DNA of 64,000 nucleotides from Leptospira yanagawae serovar Saopaulo str. Sao Paulo = ATCC 700523 (lineage in GTDB: Bacteria > Spirochaetota > Leptospiria > Leptospirales > Leptospiraceae): the NCBI RefSeq assembly GCF_000332475.2, contig NZ_AOGX02000024.1, positions 1-64,000 on the forward strand, written 5' to 3'. Under the pieces are notes generated by a model, which was not told where the DNA came from, searched no databases, and saw nothing but the letters and a program-made list of their open reading frames with translations. Each line of letters begins with the position of its first letter. Within the stretch, counting starts at the first letter, position 1. This document shows positions 30,242 through 39,210 of the stretch, piece by piece. The translations under genes and the position numbers were made by a program.

Positions 30242-31698
30242 CAACAATTCCTTTTTTCTTTCAGAATACGAAATCCGGAAAAAAAGAACCATTCCAACCG
30301 AAAGATGTGAATTATGTGACGATTTATTCTTGTGGACCAACGGTTTACAATTTTGCTCACATTGGAAACATAAGATCATTTTTGTTTGTCGATATTTTGC
30401 GGAGGTCTTTACTTCTCGGTGGTTACAAATTGAACCAATCGATGAACATTACTGACATCGATGATAAAATTATCGCGGAGTCAATCAAACGTAATATCAG
30501 CGTAGAAGAATTTACAAAACCTTGGACAGAAGCTTTTTTTCAAGACCTAGAAACATTAAATGTCCAAAAATTAGAACATTATCCGAAAGCAACTGAATCC
30601 ATCGATGATATGGTTTCCCTTGTCGAAACATTACAATCCAATGGACTTGCTTACGAAAAAGAAGGAAATGTTTATTTTTCCATTCAGAAGTTTGAGAGAT
30701 ACGGTGAATTATCTAAAATAGATGTTTCAGGCATGAAATCTGGTGTCCGTTACGATGCAGATGAATACGAAAAGGATGATGTTCGAGATTTTGTTTTATG
30801 GAAAAATCAAAAATCTGAATCTGAAAAATGTTGGCATACAAAAATTGGTAACGGCCGACCTGGTTGGCATTTAGAATGTTCTGCCATGATTCGCAAAATT
30901 TATGGTTCAGGCATTGATATCCATACGGGTGGAATTGATTTACTTTTCCCACACCATGAAAACGAATTTGCCCAAACAACGGGTGCGTATCCCAAGGAAG
31001 AGTTTGTTGGGACTTGGCTTCATTGCGAACATTTGTTAGTTGATGGTGAAAAGATGTCAAAAAGTAAGGGTAATTTTTATACCTTACGGGATATCTTAGA
31101 AAAAGGATTTGAACCTCGGGTGATTCGATTCCATTTAATTTCAGCTCATTACCGAAGTAAATTGAACTTTTCTTTGGCAAAATTGGGCGAATCTAAAGTT
31201 GCCTTAGACAGAATCCAAAATACAATTTATCGAATATTGGAAACGTATTCCTTTTGGGATGAAATCCCTCCTACTTTTGAAGGAATCAATTTTTTGATTC
31301 CAGAAATCCAAAAATTGGACTTGGATTTTTTAAATGCACTTGCTGATGATTTAAATTTACCAAAGGCACTTGCGACTGTGTTTGAACTAGTTCGGATTGT
31401 GAACCAATCTTTGGACCAAACGAATTCAGAAAAACCAATCGCATTTTACAAGGAATGTCTTTCCCTTTTTGTAAAGATGAATGTACTGTTTGCGATTTTC
31501 CAATTTCAAAAACCGGAAGCGAAACCTTTGGATGGAATTTCTGAAGATTGGATATTAGAACAAATTGAGAAACGAAAATTGGCAAAACAAAACAAAGATT
31601 TTGCGATGGCAGATTCAATCCGAAAAGAGTTGGAAAACAAAGGTATCCTTCTCGCTGATACAAAAGAAGGAAAAACAACATGGAAAAAAGCCCAGTAG
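30238..31698 (+). CDS. cysS: Cysteinyl-tRNA synthetase
   Basis: The enzyme charges tRNA-Cys. The 486-aa protein has the zinc and HIGH region CGPTVYNFAHIGN, the zinc ligands in WHLECSAM and HHENEFAQ, the KMSKS loop GEKMSKSKGNF and a C-terminal helical domain ending in the family-typical ...AKQNKDFAMADSIRKEL... stretch. The ATG overlaps the upstream stop by four bases (ATGA), and the methyltransferase start lies within its last 19 bases. Confidence 0.97.
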   Translation: MTTIPFFFQNTKSGKKEPFQPKDVNYVTIYSCGPTVYNFAHIGNIRSFLFVDILRRSLLLGGYKLNQSMNITDIDDKIIAESIKRNISVEEFTKPWTEAFFQDLETLNVQKLEHYPKATESIDDMVSLVETLQSNGLAYEKEGNVYFSIQKFERYGELSKIDVSGMKSGVRYDADEYEKDDVRDFVLWKNQKSESEKCWHTKIGNGRPGWHLECSAMIRKIYGSGIDIHTGGIDLLFPHHENEFAQTTGAYPKEEFVGTWLHCEHLLVDGEKMSKSKGNFYTLRDILEKGFEPRVIRFHLISAHYRSKLNFSLAKLGESKVALDRIQNTIYRILETYSFWDEIPPTFEGINFLIPEIQKLDLDFLNALADDLNLPKALATVFELVRIVNQSLDQTNSEKPIAFYKECLSLFVKMNVLFAIFQFQKPEAKPLDGISEDWILEQIEKRKLAKQNKDFAMADSIRKELENKGILLADTKEGKTTWKKAQ

Positions 31699-32453
31699 AA
31701 ATACTTTTTGGGAAACGTAATTTTTTTGAATTTTTAGAATCCTTAGAACAAATGTCGCCCGAACGAGGGATTAAGACCATTCGAGAAGTGATTGTAAAAG
31801 ATGGGATTGGTAATGAAGAAAAACAAAGGATCAAATCCTATTTACCAAATTCCATTAAGTTTACAACTGTTTCCAGTCGTGAATTGGGCAGAATCGCCCA
31901 CGATAAAAACCACCAAGGTTATGTGATCATTCGAACAAAACAAAAGTCTTTTTCCTCTCTTGGTTTTGAACAATTCAAACAAAATATCAATCCAAATGAA
32001 GGTCCAATTCTTATTTTAGATCGTATCCAAGATCCTGGAAATATGGGAAATTTATTGCGAACAGCGGAATGTATGGGTGTAAAACACGTGTTAATGTCTG
32101 ATCGCGACACGTCTCCGATTACACCAGTTGTTGAAAAAGTTTCGGCAGGGGCCATTCATCACATCCAAATTTACCGAGTTGCCAATTTGAAACATGGGAT
32201 TGAATTCCTAAAAAAAAATGACTATTGGATTCTTGCAACAGACGAAGAAGGAGATGAGGATATTTGGGATACACTTCCCGACATTTCACAAATGGCTGTG
32301 ATTATGGGAAATGAAGGTGAAGGTGTGAAACGAATTTTACTTGAAGATGCTGATTATGTTGCTAGAATTCCATTGTATGGAGCTGTTACCTCACTGAATG
32401 TTGTGGTAGCTTGCGGGATTACTTTGGATAGGCTACATCATGTTTCGCAATAA
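31680..32453 (+). CDS. TrmH/SpoU-family RNA 2'-O-ribose methyltransferase
   Basis: The 257-aa protein has the SPOUT-domain trefoil-knot motifs: motif 1 (ILDRIQDPGNMGNLLRTAE), motif 2 (MGNEGEGV) and motif 3 (IPLYGAVTSLNVVVA). An N-terminal substrate-binding domain precedes them (about 1-100). The pairing with cysS resembles arrangements in which RlmB-type enzymes (23S Gm2251) lie next to cysS, so an RlmB-like role is reasonable but not certain. Its 3' end overlaps the next gene by 14 bases. Confidence 0.9.
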   Translation: MEKSPVEILFGKRNFFEFLESLEQMSPERGIKTIREVIVKDGIGNEEKQRIKSYLPNSIKFTTVSSRELGRIAHDKNHQGYVIIRTKQKSFSSLGFEQFKQNINPNEGPILILDRIQDPGNMGNLLRTAECMGVKHVLMSDRDTSPITPVVEKVSAGAIHHIQIYRVANLKHGIEFLKKNDYWILATDEEGDEDIWDTLPDISQMAVIMGNEGEGVKRILLEDADYVARIPLYGAVTSLNVVVACGITLDRLHHVSQ

Positions 32454-33537
32454 GCGATTCTGCATATTTCCAATCAATTTAATTGTTTTTTCTTTTGTTT
32501 TTCAAACTTGTATTTACGATTTTTACCGAAAAGAATTTGTTTCGGAAAAACAAAAAAATGATGAAGTTCTTTTATTAGCATTACTTGGTATCCTTCCCAA
32601 CCCGAATCAAAAACTATTTGGATTTATTCCTGGAACTTCTAGAAATCTTTCCAATGCTCAATTTTTAAATGCAGAATGGTTTCCAAAATCAAACAAAAAG
32701 AAATTAGTTTTTGTCCATGGATGGAATCCTGCGGAACGTGATTCTGATCCCATTACCAATGACGAAAAAAAAATTCAAAATATTAAAAATACATTCTCCA
32801 ACGGACTGGTTCACTTCCAAGAAGGAAGGGATTCTGCAAACTCTGAATTTGATTTATACCTTTATACCTATAGAACATCGAATAGCATTCTCGTGAATGG
32901 CAAGCAGTTCCATTCAACTTTACGATCCAATTTTTCTGACGCGGATTCTGTAACAATCGTTGCCCATTCGATGGGAGGTTTAGTCACACGTGTGGCTCTC
33001 GCAAAAGAAACTGGAACACTACCTTTTGTACGTTTGGTGGTCACACTGGCAAGCCCACAGTTCGGATCCCCATTTGCTTCTAAAAGTTTTTTGAATGCAA
33101 ATGGTTTTGTGAATGAATTGGGCTCTTACCTAGTGGATACCCAAGGTGGACAAGAACTTGCATACACAAACAACGGCAATTTGCAAACGAATTTGTCAGG
33201 AGCAAGTAATGAGGTGTTGGATCTTCTCAATGAATCCTATTTAAATTCTGGACTGAATGTAAGGTTTATAAGTTTTGCGGGGATTTTATCCAATTGCACT
33301 GTAGGTGAAACTTTTTATTATAATACAGGTTGTACTTTATTAACCAATGCGGGATTTACAAGTTCAGATGGAATTGTGACAGCCAATAGCGCGAGGCTTG
33401 GAAATTTAAGTTACAAACAAATTAATGTAAATGACTGCGATCATTCAATGATGGCATTTCAGACTTTAAGTGTAGACGATATAAAAAGTAGGAATTTGTT
33501 TTCGTCAGTCATTTCTGAGATCCGAAACTTTCCTTAA
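32440..33537 (+). CDS. Lipase/esterase-like secreted lipoprotein
   Basis: The 365-aa protein has an N-terminal hydrophobic signal ending in FQTC (Cys24, candidate lipidation). It then has an alpha/beta-hydrolase region with KLVFVHGWNP (oxyanion loop) and the elbow VAHSMGGLVTR carrying the catalytic Ser. The arrangement is like triacylglycerol or PGAP1-type lipases. The likely Asp is in TSSDGIVTANSAR, and the His in NDCDHSMM. It is probably anchored on the outer side of a membrane and acts on lipid or ester substrates (inference). It is the last gene of the folD-cysS run and ends 8 bases from the convergent transporter gene. Confidence 0.78.
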   Translation: MFRNKRFCIFPINLIVFSFVFQTCIYDFYRKEFVSEKQKNDEVLLLALLGILPNPNQKLFGFIPGTSRNLSNAQFLNAEWFPKSNKKKLVFVHGWNPAERDSDPITNDEKKIQNIKNTFSNGLVHFQEGRDSANSEFDLYLYTYRTSNSILVNGKQFHSTLRSNFSDADSVTIVAHSMGGLVTRVALAKETGTLPFVRLVVTLASPQFGSPFASKSFLNANGFVNELGSYLVDTQGGQELAYTNNGNLQTNLSGASNEVLDLLNESYLNSGLNVRFISFAGILSNCTVGETFYYNTGCTLLTNAGFTSSDGIVTANSARLGNLSYKQINVNDCDHSMMAFQTLSVDDIKSRNLFSSVISEIRNFP

Positions 33538-33545
33538 GTTAGGAT

Positions 33546-35285
33546 TTATTTTGAAATTCGATTTGATTCTGATTTTTGAATTGCAAAATACAAACCGAAA
33601 AGACCAATAAAAAAGAATAAAATTCCCCATAACAAATTTCCTTCTTTCCACAATAGACATTGGACCGAATACAAACCACCAAAAACAAATGATAAACCAG
33701 CTAGAGTCCCAAATAGTGATACAATCAATTGGTTATGGTAAATGGTTTGTTTGTAATTTGGATACTTTGCGAAAAAACCTTTCCATAAATAATATGGAGG
33801 TTTCGTCTTTTCATAAAAAGTAAAAAGGATATCAGGTTTTGTTTCTGGAAGTATATAACTGGATACAATGAGAACAAACGCAGAACTTATTGATGTATAA
33901 AGAATAGAATACGGAAAAGGAATTTGTAAATAATGTGAAAAAAAGAGATAAAAAATAGGAGATAAAATTAAGGCTAAAATTTCTGTCCAAGCTGAGATCC
34001 GCCAAAAAAACCAACGAAAGATCAATACAAATCCGATTCCGGAAGATGCTTCCAGTAAAAACACCCAAGCACCTTTGATTGTTTCCAAACCATAGACAGC
34101 CAAGATAAAGGAACATGCTGCTGTTAACAATTGGATGAAATAAGATAATTTGATCAAATGAGAATCCGATTGATTTTGCTTTTGCAATGGTTTATACAAA
34201 TCGTTTACTAGATACGAAGCACCCCAATTCAAATGTGTTGCTAATGTAGATAAATAAGCAGCAAGGAATGCACTGAGCATAAGTCCCATCATACCACTTG
34301 GCATACCTTCCTTTAAAACCATTAAAAACCCTTTACCACTTTCTACATCTGTTAGATTTGGGTATAACACAAGTGATACGAGAGCAACTAAAATCCAAGG
34401 CCAAGGCCTTACGAAATAATGGGCAATCACAAACCACAAACTACCTTTAAGCGCTGCATTCTCATTTTTGGTAGCCAATATCCTTTGAGCGATATAACCT
34501 CCGCCACCAGGCTCTGAACCTGGATACCAACTAGACCACCATAAGACAGTTAGTAGGATTAAAAAATGATCCCAAGGTAAGGAACCATTTTCTCCTGTAG
34601 GAAAAAATAGAATTTTGTTTTCAGGTAATTTGTTTTTTAAAAGTTCCAAACTTCCAATTGCAGGAAGTTTGATTGCAAAATAGGCAAATAAAATACATCC
34701 AAACCAAGCTAGGAAAAATTGAAAGACATCGATATAAGAAATCCCTCGTAAACCAGCAATTGCAGTGTAAAACACACCAAAAACAAGTAAGGAGATGAGT
34801 ATGTGTGATGCGTCATATCCTGGAAAAAAAACAGGGATAATTTTAAGCATCGCTAAGTTTACCCAACCAAGGATCACTAAGTTTAACAAAAAGCCGATAA
34901 CGAAGGCTTTGAATCCTCTTAAAAAATTTGCTTCCTTTCCACTATAACGAATTTGAATTAATTCTAAGTCGGTACTGGCACCTGAACGTTTCCATAATTT
35001 GGAAAAGAAAAAAACCGTCACAAAACCACCAACAGCCATATACCACCAAATCCAATTTCCTGAAATTCCTTGGTTGCGTATAATTTCTGTTACAGCAAGG
35101 GGGGTGTCTGCGGCAAATGTTGTGGCAACCATTGCCGTGCTAGCAACAAACCAACTCAAACTCCCTTCTGCTTGGAAATACTCTTTTGTGGTTTGGTGTT
35201 TTGAACGAAACCGAATTAAAATGATAAAAATGACAAAGAATGGAAGGAGAAAAAAAACATAATCGAGTGGATGAAAGGAATTCAT
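33546..35285 (-). CDS. Sodium:solute symporter (SSS) family transporter
   Basis: The 579-aa protein has about 13-14 membrane segments and the LeuT-fold SSS features: N-terminal FFSKLWKRSGASTDLELIQIRYSG (a TM2-loop-TM3 type region) and TAIAGLRGISYIDVFQF. It imports an unspecified solute with Na+. A long hydrophobic C-terminus follows. Its ATG overlaps the hisF stop (ATGA), so it is co-translated with a histidine-biosynthesis gene, but no substrate link is obvious. Confidence 0.87.
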   Translation of the reverse strand: MNSFHPLDYVFFLLPFFVIFIILIRFRSKHQTTKEYFQAEGSLSWFVASTAMVATTFAADTPLAVTEIIRNQGISGNWIWWYMAVGGFVTVFFFSKLWKRSGASTDLELIQIRYSGKEANFLRGFKAFVIGFLLNLVILGWVNLAMLKIIPVFFPGYDASHILISLLVFGVFYTAIAGLRGISYIDVFQFFLAWFGCILFAYFAIKLPAIGSLELLKNKLPENKILFFPTGENGSLPWDHFLILLTVLWWSSWYPGSEPGGGGYIAQRILATKNENAALKGSLWFVIAHYFVRPWPWILVALVSLVLYPNLTDVESGKGFLMVLKEGMPSGMMGLMLSAFLAAYLSTLATHLNWGASYLVNDLYKPLQKQNQSDSHLIKLSYFIQLLTAACSFILAVYGLETIKGAWVFLLEASSGIGFVLIFRWFFWRISAWTEILALILSPIFYLFFSHYLQIPFPYSILYTSISSAFVLIVSSYILPETKPDILFTFYEKTKPPYYLWKGFFAKYPNYKQTIYHNQLIVSLFGTLAGLSFVFGGLYSVQCLLWKEGNLLWGILFFFIGLFGLYFAIQKSESNRISK

Positions 35286-36049
35286 AATCTCACTTTGATT
35301 CCCATCTCTTTCATTGTTTGTTTTGTTTCTTGGATAGAAAATTCACCAAAATGAAAAATTGAAGCAGCAAGGACTGCATCAGCACCTCCACGTAAAATCA
35401 CTTCTGCCATATGTTCCGGATTTCCCGCTCCACCAGATGCAATGATAGGAATCGATAAATGAGAAGTAAAAGCCTTCATTAAGTTGATATCAAATCCATC
35501 TTTTGTACCATCTTTGTCCATAGAGGTTAGTAAAATTTCTCCAGCACCCATTTCATAGGCTTCTCTTCCCCAATCCAATGCTTCTCTACCAGTTTCCTTT
35601 CTACCACCATTGAGATACACTTCGTATCGTTTTCGCTCTGGATGGAATTTCACATCGATCGCGCAAACAATGCATTGTGAGCCATAAATCTCGCTTGCAT
35701 CTTTTAATAATTGAGGATTTTGAAATGCGCTAGTGTTAATGGAAACTTTATCAGCACCTTTGTTAAGGACCGCTTTGACATCCTCAATCGTTCGAATCCC
35801 GCCACCAACAGTAAAAGGGATAAAGAGTTTGTTAGCCACTTCTTCCACTAAATGCAAAAGGATGTCTCGTTTGTCAGAGGAAGCAGTGATGTCTAAAAAA
35901 CAAAGTTCGTCCGCTTTATTTTCCTCATAGGCGATGGCACAAGAAACAGGATCTCCCGCATCGATAAGGTTTACAAACTGTACTCCTTTGACAACCCTTC
36001 CCCCTTTGATATCCAAACAAGGAATGACTCTTTTGGTCAATTCATCCAT
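35282..36049 (-). CDS. hisF: Imidazole glycerol phosphate synthase cyclase subunit
   Basis: HisF is the cyclase of the HisHF complex that makes imidazole glycerol phosphate and AICAR in histidine biosynthesis. The 255-aa TIM barrel has [15 protein letters not shown] with the catalytic Asp near residue 12, and VCAIDVKF with the second catalytic Asp near 131, plus SGGAG and [12 protein letters not shown]. The glutaminase partner hisH is not in this window. It sits between gatA (two bases upstream) and the symporter gene, an unusual neighbourhood for a his gene. Confidence 0.96.
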   Translation of the reverse strand: MDELTKRVIPCLDIKGGRVVKGVQFVNLIDAGDPVSCAIAYEENKADELCFLDITASSDKRDILLHLVEEVANKLFIPFTVGGGIRTIEDVKAVLNKGADKVSINTSAFQNPQLLKDASEIYGSQCIVCAIDVKFHPERKRYEVYLNGGRKETGREALDWGREAYEMGAGEILLTSMDKDGTKDGFDINLMKAFTSHLSIPIIASGGAGNPEHMAEVILRGGADAVLAASIFHFGEFSIQETKQTMKEMGIKVRL

Positions 36050-36050
36050 A

Positions 36051-37517
36051 TTAGGAAATCTCTTTGGGTAACGGGGTTTTGCAAATTTCTAGTTTCGCAA
36101 TTGATTTTGCAAAACTGAGAAGTGTCACTTCATCGAAGTGGGAAGTTGTCAACTGGATCCCAATTGGTAAACCATTGCTGTCGAGGCCTGCAGGGCAACT
36201 AATCGCGGGTACTCCACTTAAATTAACAGATGTTGTTAAGATATCTGCTTGGTACATTTGGATTGGGTCCTTTGTTTTTTCGCCAACCTTAAATGCTGTC
36301 GTAGGAGAAGTTGGTTGCAAAATAACATCCACTGATTTAAAAAATTCAGCATATTGTTTTCGAATGAGAACCCTTGCTTTTTGAGCCTTTCCATAATAGG
36401 CATCATAATAACCTGAACTGAGTGAAAATGTTCCAAGTAAAATTCTACGTTTCACTTCATTTCCAAATCCTGCGGTTCTAGAATCCGCATAGAGATCGTC
36501 CAATTTTCCAGACCCTTCTTTTCTTAATCCATATCGAATTCCATCAAAACGACTTAGGTTAGAGGAACATTCTGCTGTTGCAATGAGATAGTACACTGGA
36601 ATTGCATACTTTAACAAAGAAAAGTCTAAGGGAACAAGTGTTGCGCCTTTTTCTTCCAATGATTTTAAAATCTCCAAATAACGTTTGTTAATATCATCTG
36701 AGAAATTAAAATCTTCGGTTTTCATAACTCCAATTTTTTTCCCTTTCCAATCCATTTCGGATACTAACTTTGATTCAAAAGGATTTACTTTAGCTGTGGT
36801 TTGGTCTTTTGGATCAAGACCAGAAAGAATTTCAAGTAAGTCAGAAATCCCGTCCATATCATTGGAAAATGGTCCAATTTGGTCCAAACTGGAGGCATAG
36901 GCAACAAGACCATAACGGCTCACTCTACCGTAGGTTGGTTTTAATCCCCATATTCCACAAAGCGAAGCAGGTTGGCGGATTGATCCTCCTGTATCAGAAC
37001 CTAAGGAAACAGGTAACATGGATGCAGCAACGGCTGCCGCCGAACCACCGCTAGAGCCACCAGGGATCCTTTCTGGATCAAATGGATTTTTAGAAGTTTG
37101 GAAAGCACTGTTTTCCGTAGAGGAACCCATTGCAAATTCATCCATATTGAGTCTTGGAAAGAAAATAAAACCCTTTTGTTTTAGTTTTGAGATAACTGTC
37201 GCATCATATGGCGAAACAAAATTTTCTAAAATCTTTGATGAACAAGAGGTGATTTCACCTCTGATACAGATATTGTCTTTAATGCCAATAGGTATTCCAT
37301 CAAATAGAGAGAGTTGTTTTCCTTCTTTTCTTCTATTGTCACTCTCTTCTGCTTGTCGTAAAATTTTAGTTTTGTCTACTGCAAGAAACGCTTTAATTTT
37401 TGAATCGGTATCTTCTATACGTTTGATGTATGCAGATACTAAATTTTTCGATGTCAGTGAACCATCATTTAATTTTTTTTTGATTTCAGAATACGTTAAA
37501 TAAATTAAATCTTTCAT
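36051..37517 (-). CDS. gatA: Asp-tRNA(Asn)/Glu-tRNA(Gln) amidotransferase subunit A
   Basis: GatA releases ammonia from glutamine for transamidation of mischarged Glu-tRNA-Gln. The 488-aa amidase-signature protein has the catalytic Lys in PIGIKDNI and the Gly/Ser-rich signature [16 protein letters not shown], then [11 protein letters not shown] with the cis-Ser and nucleophilic Ser. Its start overlaps the gatC stop by 4 bases. gatB is not in the window. Confidence 0.96.
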   Translation of the reverse strand: MKDLIYLTYSEIKKKLNDGSLTSKNLVSAYIKRIEDTDSKIKAFLAVDKTKILRQAEESDNRRKEGKQLSLFDGIPIGIKDNICIRGEITSCSSKILENFVSPYDATVISKLKQKGFIFFPRLNMDEFAMGSSTENSAFQTSKNPFDPERIPGGSSGGSAAAVAASMLPVSLGSDTGGSIRQPASLCGIWGLKPTYGRVSRYGLVAYASSLDQIGPFSNDMDGISDLLEILSGLDPKDQTTAKVNPFESKLVSEMDWKGKKIGVMKTEDFNFSDDINKRYLEILKSLEEKGATLVPLDFSLLKYAIPVYYLIATAECSSNLSRFDGIRYGLRKEGSGKLDDLYADSRTAGFGNEVKRRILLGTFSLSSGYYDAYYGKAQKARVLIRKQYAEFFKSVDVILQPTSPTTAFKVGEKTKDPIQMYQADILTTSVNLSGVPAISCPAGLDSNGLPIGIQLTTSHFDEVTLLSFAKSIAKLEICKTPLPKEIS

Positions 37518-37798
37518 GTTTCAATTACCTTGGGAACAACCACATAACCATTTTCATACGATGGTGCAATTTTGGCCAAATCATCTCGTTTGAGACCGTT
37601 TTCACTTTCATCTTTTCTTAGTTCGTAAAAAATTTGTTCGTAAATTTCATCATCACCCACATTGGAAGTGTCCAGGTTTTTGATTTCATCCACGTATTGC
37701 ACAATACGAGAGAAGTCATTTAACATTCCTGAAATTTCGGATTCGTTAATATTGAGTTTTGCCAAATTCGCAATGTTTTTTAATTCTTTTTCATCCAT
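37514..37798 (-). CDS. gatC: Asp-tRNA(Asn)/Glu-tRNA(Gln) amidotransferase subunit C
   Basis: GatC is the small chaperone-like belt subunit that joins GatA and GatB. The 94-aa protein shows the family pattern: an N-terminal helix ([18 protein letters not shown]), then a helix with [19 protein letters not shown], and a C-terminus reading [16 protein letters not shown], the stretch which contacts GatA. It lies 8 bases after the glycosylphosphotransferase stop on the minus strand and overlaps gatA by 4 bases. Confidence 0.93.
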   Translation of the reverse strand: MDEKELKNIANLAKLNINESEISGMLNDFSRIVQYVDEIKNLDTSNVGDDEIYEQIFYELRKDESENGLKRDDLAKIAPSYENGYVVVPKVIET

Positions 37799-37806
37799 AT
37801 TGTTTC

Positions 37807-39207
37807 CTAATACGCATTCCTATCTATGATTGCTTTCAGTGGTGTGAGTAAAATGATTTTGATATCAAGTAATAACGACCAATTTTCTATATAAAAGATA
37901 TCAGCCTCGATTCGTTTTTCTATCGAGGTATCACCGCGAAATCCTTGGACTTGTGCCCAACCTGTAATTCCTGCTTTTGCGGCATGCCTTCGCATGTATT
38001 GGTGGTGTTCGTTTCGAAATTTCTCTACATAAAATGGTCTTTCTGGTCGTGGACCAACAACAGACATATCACCAATTAAAACATTAAAAAATTGAGGTGT
38101 TTCATCTAACGAAAGTTTGCGAAGAATGGCTCCAATGGTTGTAACCCTTGGATCATCTTTAACAGTCCACAGTGTATCGGACTTTTCTTTTGCCTGCACT
38201 ACCATAGAACGAAATTTAATCATTCCAAATACTTTGTTATCCAAGCCTACTCTTTCTTGTTTGTAAAAGACTGGACCTTTACTTGTTATTTTAACAAGTA
38301 TCGCTATCAAAAGGTAAAATGGACTGAACAACAGAATAAAAACTAATGAAAATATTATATCAAAAATTCGTTTTAAAACTAAATTGTAACCCAATCGGAG
38401 TGGTATATTACGAATGGAGATGATAGGTATTCCATCTAATACTTCCACCCTACCCTTCGCAGTAACAATCTCTTCATAACTAGGAATAACCTTTAAATCG
38501 ATTCCATGGAAGTCGGCAATATCGATTACATCTTTTAAAGAATCCCCCTCTTCGTGGGACAAAGCATATACAATCAAATCAATTTGGTTGTTTTCAACAT
38601 AAGATTCCAATTGTTTCGTTGTTGTTACTGATTGTATCGATTTAGGAGATAAATTCTTTTTACCTGAAACAAAACCTTTTACTGTATATCCGTAAATGGA
38701 ATGTTTACCAAGAGTTTTAGAAAAATTAATCGCTGATTTTCCAGTTCCAATGATCAATACCGATTTAAGATTGTATCCTTTGCTACGTAAGTATTGCATA
38801 AAGGTTCTTAAAACAAAATGTGATAATGAAGTGAGAACAACTGTGCAGACAGCAAAATAACCAATGACAAGCCGTGAAAAACTTTCTCCACGAAAGAAAA
38901 ATAGTAAAGATAAAACGATTAGTAAATTTAGTATTACACCTGATATGATGGCAAAGAGTTCATCTGAAAAGGATAACCCTCTCCTCGGATGGTACAAATC
39001 AATGGATAAAAATGATAACACTTGCGAAAACCCAAGTACGATTCCTAAAATCAAATAGTTGATGGGTTCAATGGTTTGGATTTGGAAACTAGAGTCTGGT
39101 GATAGATAATACCGAATGATATAAGCGACTAAAAAACTAGTTAAACCGATAAAAAAGTCAGTAACCAGAAACAAAAGTTTGAAGGATTGGCTTCTTTCTT
39201 TTAACAT
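37807..39207 (-). CDS. Exopolysaccharide polyprenyl glycosylphosphotransferase (WcaJ/CpsE type)
   Basis: The 466-aa protein starts exopolysaccharide or O-antigen units by transferring hexose-1-phosphate to undecaprenyl phosphate in the inner membrane. About four N-terminal membrane segments (1-130) and a CoA-binding-like Rossmann segment (KSVLIIGTGKSAINFSKTL) precede a membrane helix at about 285-305. The catalytic sugar-transferase domain then follows, with KRIFDIIFSL, FYKQERVGLDNKVF, SLDETPQFFNVLIGDMSVVG and PRPERPFYVEKF. Its ATG is three bases after the lptD stop. Confidence 0.9.
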   Translation of the reverse strand: MLKERSQSFKLLFLVTDFFIGLTSFLVAYIIRYYLSPDSSFQIQTIEPINYLILGIVLGFSQVLSFLSIDLYHPRRGLSFSDELFAIISGVILNLLIVLSLLFFFRGESFSRLVIGYFAVCTVVLTSLSHFVLRTFMQYLRSKGYNLKSVLIIGTGKSAINFSKTLGKHSIYGYTVKGFVSGKKNLSPKSIQSVTTTKQLESYVENNQIDLIVYALSHEEGDSLKDVIDIADFHGIDLKVIPSYEEIVTAKGRVEVLDGIPIISIRNIPLRLGYNLVLKRIFDIIFSLVFILLFSPFYLLIAILVKITSKGPVFYKQERVGLDNKVFGMIKFRSMVVQAKEKSDTLWTVKDDPRVTTIGAILRKLSLDETPQFFNVLIGDMSVVGPRPERPFYVEKFRNEHHQYMRRHAAKAGITGWAQVQGFRGDTSIEKRIEADIFYIENWSLLLDIKIILLTPLKAIIDRNAY

Positions 39208-39210
39208 AAA

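Noticed and set aside
31286..31834. 182-aa minus-strand ORF across cysS and the methyltransferase
   Set aside because: It overlaps two confidently identified genes on the other strand and has a chance-like composition.
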